Of a stretch of DNA of 20,000 bases, positions 17,053 to 20,000 are shown one piece after another; within the stretch, counting starts at the first letter, position 1; every line of letters starts with the position of its first letter. Source of the DNA: Prorocentrum cordatum (taxonomy: Eukaryota; Sar; Dinophyceae; Prorocentrales; Prorocentraceae). The stretch spans positions 60,773-80,772 of the forward strand of contig CAUYUJ010002745.1 in assembly GCA_963575745.1 (NCBI GenBank), in the 5' to 3' direction. The notes beneath the pieces were generated by a model, which saw only the letters and a program-made list of their open reading frames with translations, searched no databases and was not told where the DNA came from. The position numbers and the translations under genes are program-made.

Positions 17053-17250
17053 CCCTACGGCAGGTTCGTGTCGTGCCGACCCCAGCGTTGGTTTCTGACA
17101 CCGCGGGGATCGTTCAACCTTGAACGATCGGCCGTTTTCGAAACGTCCAATCGTTCCACATCGAACGATTCTGGGTCGCCCGTGGCGTTCAAAATTGAAC
17201 GCCGCTGGCGGGGTCGCCGCCGGTCGACACGACACGAACCTACCGTAGGG
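17053..17250. mobile_element. MITE-like element with 29-bp terminal inverted repeats and four internal hairpins
   Basis: The left end 17053-17081 (CCCTACGGCAGGTTCGTGTC, then GTGCCGACC) and the right end 17222-17250 are reverse complements with 2 mismatches. Inside are GATCGTTCAA/TTGAACGATC (17108-17129), a short CGTTT/AAACG stem (17133-17145), AATCGTTC/GAACGATT (17149-17170) and GGCGTTCAA/TTGAACGCC (17184-17203). No coding capacity for a transposase is seen and no clear target-site duplication. A non-autonomous DNA transposon is the best reading. Confidence 0.65.
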
Positions 17251-17355
17251 CTCCTGAGGGGGGCGTTTAGGTCCTAAAAAGGGAGCCTCTCGTACCCACC
17301 ACTGAGCGCCCCTCGTTAATTCGCGCCCAAAGACGGGCGTGCGTACTCCCTCCAG

Positions 17356-17622
17356 GTGAACAACTCGAGCCAAATAATCAGCTCTGGTCGCGACAGCCCT
17401 CTCCATCCTGCGCTGCACCCCGCGGCCCTCGACTCTACCGCGCTCTCGCTCGGCGGCAGCACCATCAGAATCAGCAGCGTGCATAAGCATAAACACCAAC
17501 GTCTGCGTCCCCCTTCTGCATACTTCATCCTCGACAGCGCGCTTCTCATCTTCGCGCTCCTTTGCCTGCCGATGGTGCTCATCATCCTCATTGCCTCGTC
17601 CCTTCCTCACTTAAACTCCTAA
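17356..17622 (+). CDS. Possible 3' exon with one C-terminal membrane segment
   Basis: CTCCCTCCAG/G at 17346-17356 is a plausible splice acceptor. The frame after it is open to TAA 17620-17622 with mainly C- or G-ending codons. Its last part includes Y-F-I-L-D-S-A-L-L-I-F-A-L-L-C-L-P-M-V-L, a convincing hydrophobic segment near the C terminus. There is no ATG at the start of the frame. The opposite strand is also open, with a charged Glu/Arg-rich product, but its third positions are less G/C-biased. I do not recognise either product. Confidence 0.2.
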   Translation: MNNSSQIISSGRDSPLHPALHPAALDSTALSLGGSTIRISSVHKHKHQRLRPPSAYFILDSALLIFALLCLPMVLIILIASSLPHLNS

Positions 17623-17658
17623 CTGGTTCTTCCGGAAAACGATGTTGTCATCTTGGGT

Positions 17659-17850
17659 GTCCCAAAACCGTGTGGTGACAGACCCGGCGGTGACCTCGAA
17701 ATCAGCAAAGACCTCACCGCACGGTCCGTCACCACACGGTTTTGGGACCCTGGAGGCTCCAGTCGCCCGAGACATCCTCGGAGAACGACCCAAGTCCCAA
17801 AACCGTGCGGTGACCCCGAATCCCCACCGACTCACCACACGGTGTGGTCA
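17659..17850. repeat. Cluster of inverted and direct copies around ACCGTGTGGTGA
   Basis: The 21-bp word at 17659-17679 (core CCCAAAACCGTGTGGTGA) is exactly inverted at 17728-17748 and repeated directly with one change at 17794-17814. Shorter inverted copies (CTCACCGCACGGT, CTCACCACACGGT) lie near 17712 and 17831. The second of these overlaps a palindrome, ACCACACGGTGTGGT. The region can fold in several alternative ways. Confidence 0.8.
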
Positions 17851-18039
17851 CCACCCCGCTTGGGAGCCCCCGATCATCCTGACTCGATGTTCGACGGTCT
17901 CCGGTTGACGAGGCACCTGCGGCGCAGGGCTGGAGGACAGCGGACCCTGGGCCGCGCCGACTCGCGAGCGCATCGGCGGCGCACCGTGATCCTCCTGCCA
18001 CCCCACGTACAGTCGGGGCGTTGACCTAAGGAATCCATT

Positions 18040-18180
18040 AAGGAACCCTAAATAAAGAACGAAGCCCCTTTTTTCCATAAGTTAACCTTCGATTTCCTGT
18101 CGGAAACAGAAGGAAAACCTGAGGCAAGCTGTGAAACACTTAAGGAACGCGGAGCCCCTCCCCAACCAAAAGGGTTCCTT
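18040..18180. repeat. Short inverted-repeat pair with internal direct repeats
   Basis: AAGGAACCCT at 18040-18049 is inverted as AGGGTTCCTT at 18171-18180. Between them AAAGAACGAAGCCCCT (near 18053) and AAGGAACGCGGAGCCCCT (near 18142) are similar in direct orientation. It may be a small decayed element of about 140 bp. Confidence 0.35.
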
Positions 18181-18189
18181 CTTCAGGGC

Positions 18190-18870
18190 CCCGACTGTAG
18201 CCCGCCAGAGCGGACCTGCGGATTGAAGACCACGCGGGCCAGCACCCGATGACGCTCACACAGCACCACTTGTCGTTGATCGGCGGCGCACTGGATCCAA
18301 GCTGCAGGGGTGGCTACGGCAGGGCTGTAGCGGTGCGAATTGGGCACTAAAGCTGCAAAGAAAAGGCGGGTGGGAAGGAGGCCACGGCTGCGCACGGCCG
18401 TAGGGACGTGCCAGAGGCAGGTTCAGGCCCCTGTGGCCGTCAGTGCGTCTGTGGAAGTCCTGTACATCCAGGCTGAAGAGGTGAACCGTGCGAAGGCCAG
18501 ACGAGATCCAGTTGCGAAAAAGCCCCGCTGGCCATCGCTCGGACGTCCATTTCCTGTGCTTTTTCGATTCCGTGCGTGGTTTTATCGCGAAATGATCAAG
18601 GATGCTCCTCGATGGTCCTCGCCGAAGGAAAAATGCACACGTCCGAGCGATGCCAAGCGAAAAGGGTTGCCAAGGCACGATCCCATTGACAGCGTGCGAG
18701 CGCAGCGCCGCGCCGAGCCCCGCGGAGCGCGCGGCGCACGGCGGCGCGGCGGCCCGCCGCAGGCGCACGCCGTCGAATGCGCCGCACCGCGCGCTGGCGT
18801 CCTCGAAGACGGTGGCCTCTGGCGGGGCGCCCGCGCGGGTCGTGTCTCGCAGGGGGGGGCGGGGGGGATG
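18190..18870. other. No recognised gene
   Basis: Open frames of about 300 residues exist on both strands (for example from ATG 18340 on the plus strand). They run into the GAGGGC and GAG simple repeats, and neither product shows a domain. The plus-strand part at about 18420-18600 encodes a mixed, less biased sequence and could be an exon, but nothing supports a function. Confidence 0.35.
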
Positions 18871-18877
18871 AGGAGCA

Positions 18878-18932
18878 GGGCGAGGGCGAGGGCGAGGGCG
18901 AGGGCGAGGGCGAGGGCGAGGGCGAGGGCGAG
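18878..18932. repeat. (GAGGGC)n hexanucleotide repeat
   Basis: About 8 perfect hexamers follow a G-rich block. Translated frames give Ala-Arg, Gly-Glu or Ala-Leu dipeptide runs, so open frames through it are artefacts. Confidence 0.95.
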
Positions 18933-19049
18933 AGGGCGTCGCGAGGGGAAGGGGGGGGGGTCTCCAGATCCCGGGAGCCCCCCGGACGCCAGCCGCCACA
19001 GGCCCCGAAGGGCAAATGGCGCCTGCGCCAAAACTAGACAGGCGACCTC

Positions 19050-19123
19050 GGGGGGAGGAGGAGGAGGAGGAGGAGGAGGAGGAGGAGGAGGAGGAGGAGG
19101 AGGAGGAGGAGGAGGAGGAGGAG
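19050..19123. repeat. (GAG)n trinucleotide repeat
   Basis: A near-pure GGA/GAG run of about 24 units. It gives poly-Glu, poly-Gly or, on the other strand, poly-Ser and poly-Leu frames. Confidence 0.95.
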
Positions 19124-19323
19124 ACAGCGGATGCAGAGAGTGGCGGTCGATCGATCGACCGATCGAGCCGTCGAACTCCCGCCACCGCCCACTGCGCCAC
19201 CACGAGCGTCGACGAGCCAGGCCACGTGCGGGGTCCAGCTGAGCTCACGCCGCTGGAAAAACGCAGCGCTGCACGCGCCTGGCCCCGCGCGTACCGATTC
19301 CTTCCGCGCAGGGAGCACTACAC

Positions 19324-19683
19324 ATGGTGACCCAGGAAAAGCACATCCCCAATCCCAAAATCGCGGATTCACCTAGGATTCGAAGATCGGCCAAAGATTT
19401 CGGGGTGTGTTTTGCGTTCCTCGTTGTCACCCTGGTAAAACCCTGCCCAAAAACCTCCCTCCCCGAAGTCTCGAGGAGCCTGCGTTTCGTCTTGGCCCTC
19501 GCGTTTTTGGGAATGGGCGTTCTTTTGAGTTGGTGGCATGAGACTTCTTCAATTCGCAGCCCCAGAGGTCCGGACCCCCTCCCCAGGAGCAATTGCACCC
19601 TGGATCCGTGCCCGGTGCACCTGGAGCGAGAGGAGGGGCCCGCGAAACCGCATGTACCCAAAACGTACCTCAACGCCTTCTGA
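19324..19683 (+). CDS. Doubtful 119-residue frame with one hydrophobic segment
   Basis: The frame runs from ATG 19324 to TGA 19681-19683. Residues about 57-74 (R-F-V-L-A-L-A-F-L-G-M-G-V-L-L-S-W-W) could span a membrane. The rest is mixed and codon bias is weak. The frame overlaps an inverted-repeat pair at 19348-19517, so it may simply be repeat sequence. A minus-strand frame also covers it. No family is recognised. Confidence 0.18.
   Translation: MVTQEKHIPNPKIADSPRIRRSAKDFGVCFAFLVVTLVKPCPKTSLPEVSRSLRFVLALAFLGMGVLLSWWHETSSIRSPRGPDPLPRSNCTLDPCPVHLEREEGPAKPHVPKTYLNAF
19348..19517. repeat. Imperfect fold-back of about 170 bp
   Basis: CCCAATCCCAAAATCGCG (19348-19365) pairs with the complement of CGCGTTTTTGGGAATGGG (19500-19517) at 16 of 18 positions. 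Weaker pairing of TTCGGGG-type and CCTCG-type words continues inwards. This is compatible with a decayed MITE. Confidence 0.4.
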
Positions 19684-19822
19684 ATGATACGACTCATACT
19701 TCGTGTAAATCAGCCGTAAAAATGAACAGATCACGACATATTAAATGCTCTGGAAGGAGATACAATGCCTGGCCACGCACGTCGCACACCTGCGCAACCT
19801 AGAACGGGAGACAAAGTGGTGA

Positions 19823-19880
19823 AGGAGGAGGAGGAGGAGGAGGAGGAGAAGGGGGAGCACGAGGAGGAAGAGGGGGTGGA
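19823..19880. repeat. (GAG)n-rich tract near the window end
   Basis: A run of GGA units followed by G-rich interrupted units up to about 19880. No gene is seen between here and the end. Confidence 0.85.
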
Positions 19881-20000
19881 GGGCAAGGATGGCTGCAAGG
19901 AAAGAGAGAACAACGCTGGTGCGAGTAGCAGCGCCATGCACTACATCTGTTCGGTTCGCCCGCGCCGCCGCTGCAGGCGACGGGCGCCTGACGAGGGGGG

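Noticed and set aside
18256-19248. Frames of about 300-330 residues on both strands
   Set aside because: Large parts are Ala-Arg, poly-Gly, poly-Ser or Ser-Pro runs from the GAGGGC and GAG repeats. Neither strand shows a recognisable domain.
1-20000. tRNA, rRNA or bacterial-type operons
   Set aside because: No cloverleaf with recognisable arms, no conserved rRNA segment and no closely packed same-strand genes were found by eye on either strand.

Overview
The window looks like nuclear DNA of a dinoflagellate, probably a free-living GC-rich lineage such as Prorocentrum; this assignment is inference. The support is high GC with G/C-ending codons in coding-like stretches, very low gene density, abundant tandem and inverted repeats, a pyrimidine-tract/AG signal of the kind used for spliced-leader trans-splicing, and fragments recalling two gene families I know from dinoflagellate genomes. 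There is no bacterial-style operon, no rRNA or tRNA, and no gene of known metabolism.

Left part (1-6450). Low-complexity DNA and one copy of a dispersed GATGGCCC-rich element (about 241-470) precede a GC3-rich 480-codon reading frame (1570-3012) of unknown function with three 14-residue repeats. A frameshifted relic of a tyrosine-recombinase-like gene follows (about 4564-5520), recognised by an H-S-L-R-K-G-G-A-T motif and a downstream R-S-V-x-x-R-F block. Two diverged copies of a 240-310 bp sequence lie at 5655-5893 and 6137-6449.

Middle part (6450-12300). On the minus strand is a short gene for a probable secreted protein with a Cys cluster (6908-6474), with a good trans-splice acceptor candidate just upstream. 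Behind it stand three consecutive tandem arrays with periods 72, 8 and 16 bp (7183-9190), all multiples of 8. On the plus strand are an acidic/Ala-rich exon-like frame (9301-9804), a perfect 42-bp palindrome (9949-9990) and a broken gene (10097-12280) that resembles a dispersed dinoflagellate hypothetical family; it carries an in-frame TAG and at least three frame changes.

Right part (12300-20000). This is almost entirely repeat: a GGATCC fold-back, an AT-rich microsatellite, a G-rich minisatellite, a 93-bp repeat family in which one copy carries a 123-bp inverted-repeat insertion that its sibling copies lack, a second GATGGCCC element, CCT tracts, a six-copy 113-bp array in which each unit can fold into a 33-bp stem, a 198-bp MITE-like element with 29-bp terminal inverted repeats, and further fold-backs and GAG tracts. 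Only two weak reading frames with one membrane-segment candidate each are seen here.

There is no evidence that the genes work together. The common theme is hairpin-forming DNA: at least seven independent inverted-repeat structures lie in 20 kb. All family assignments are from memory of the protein patterns and were not searched.
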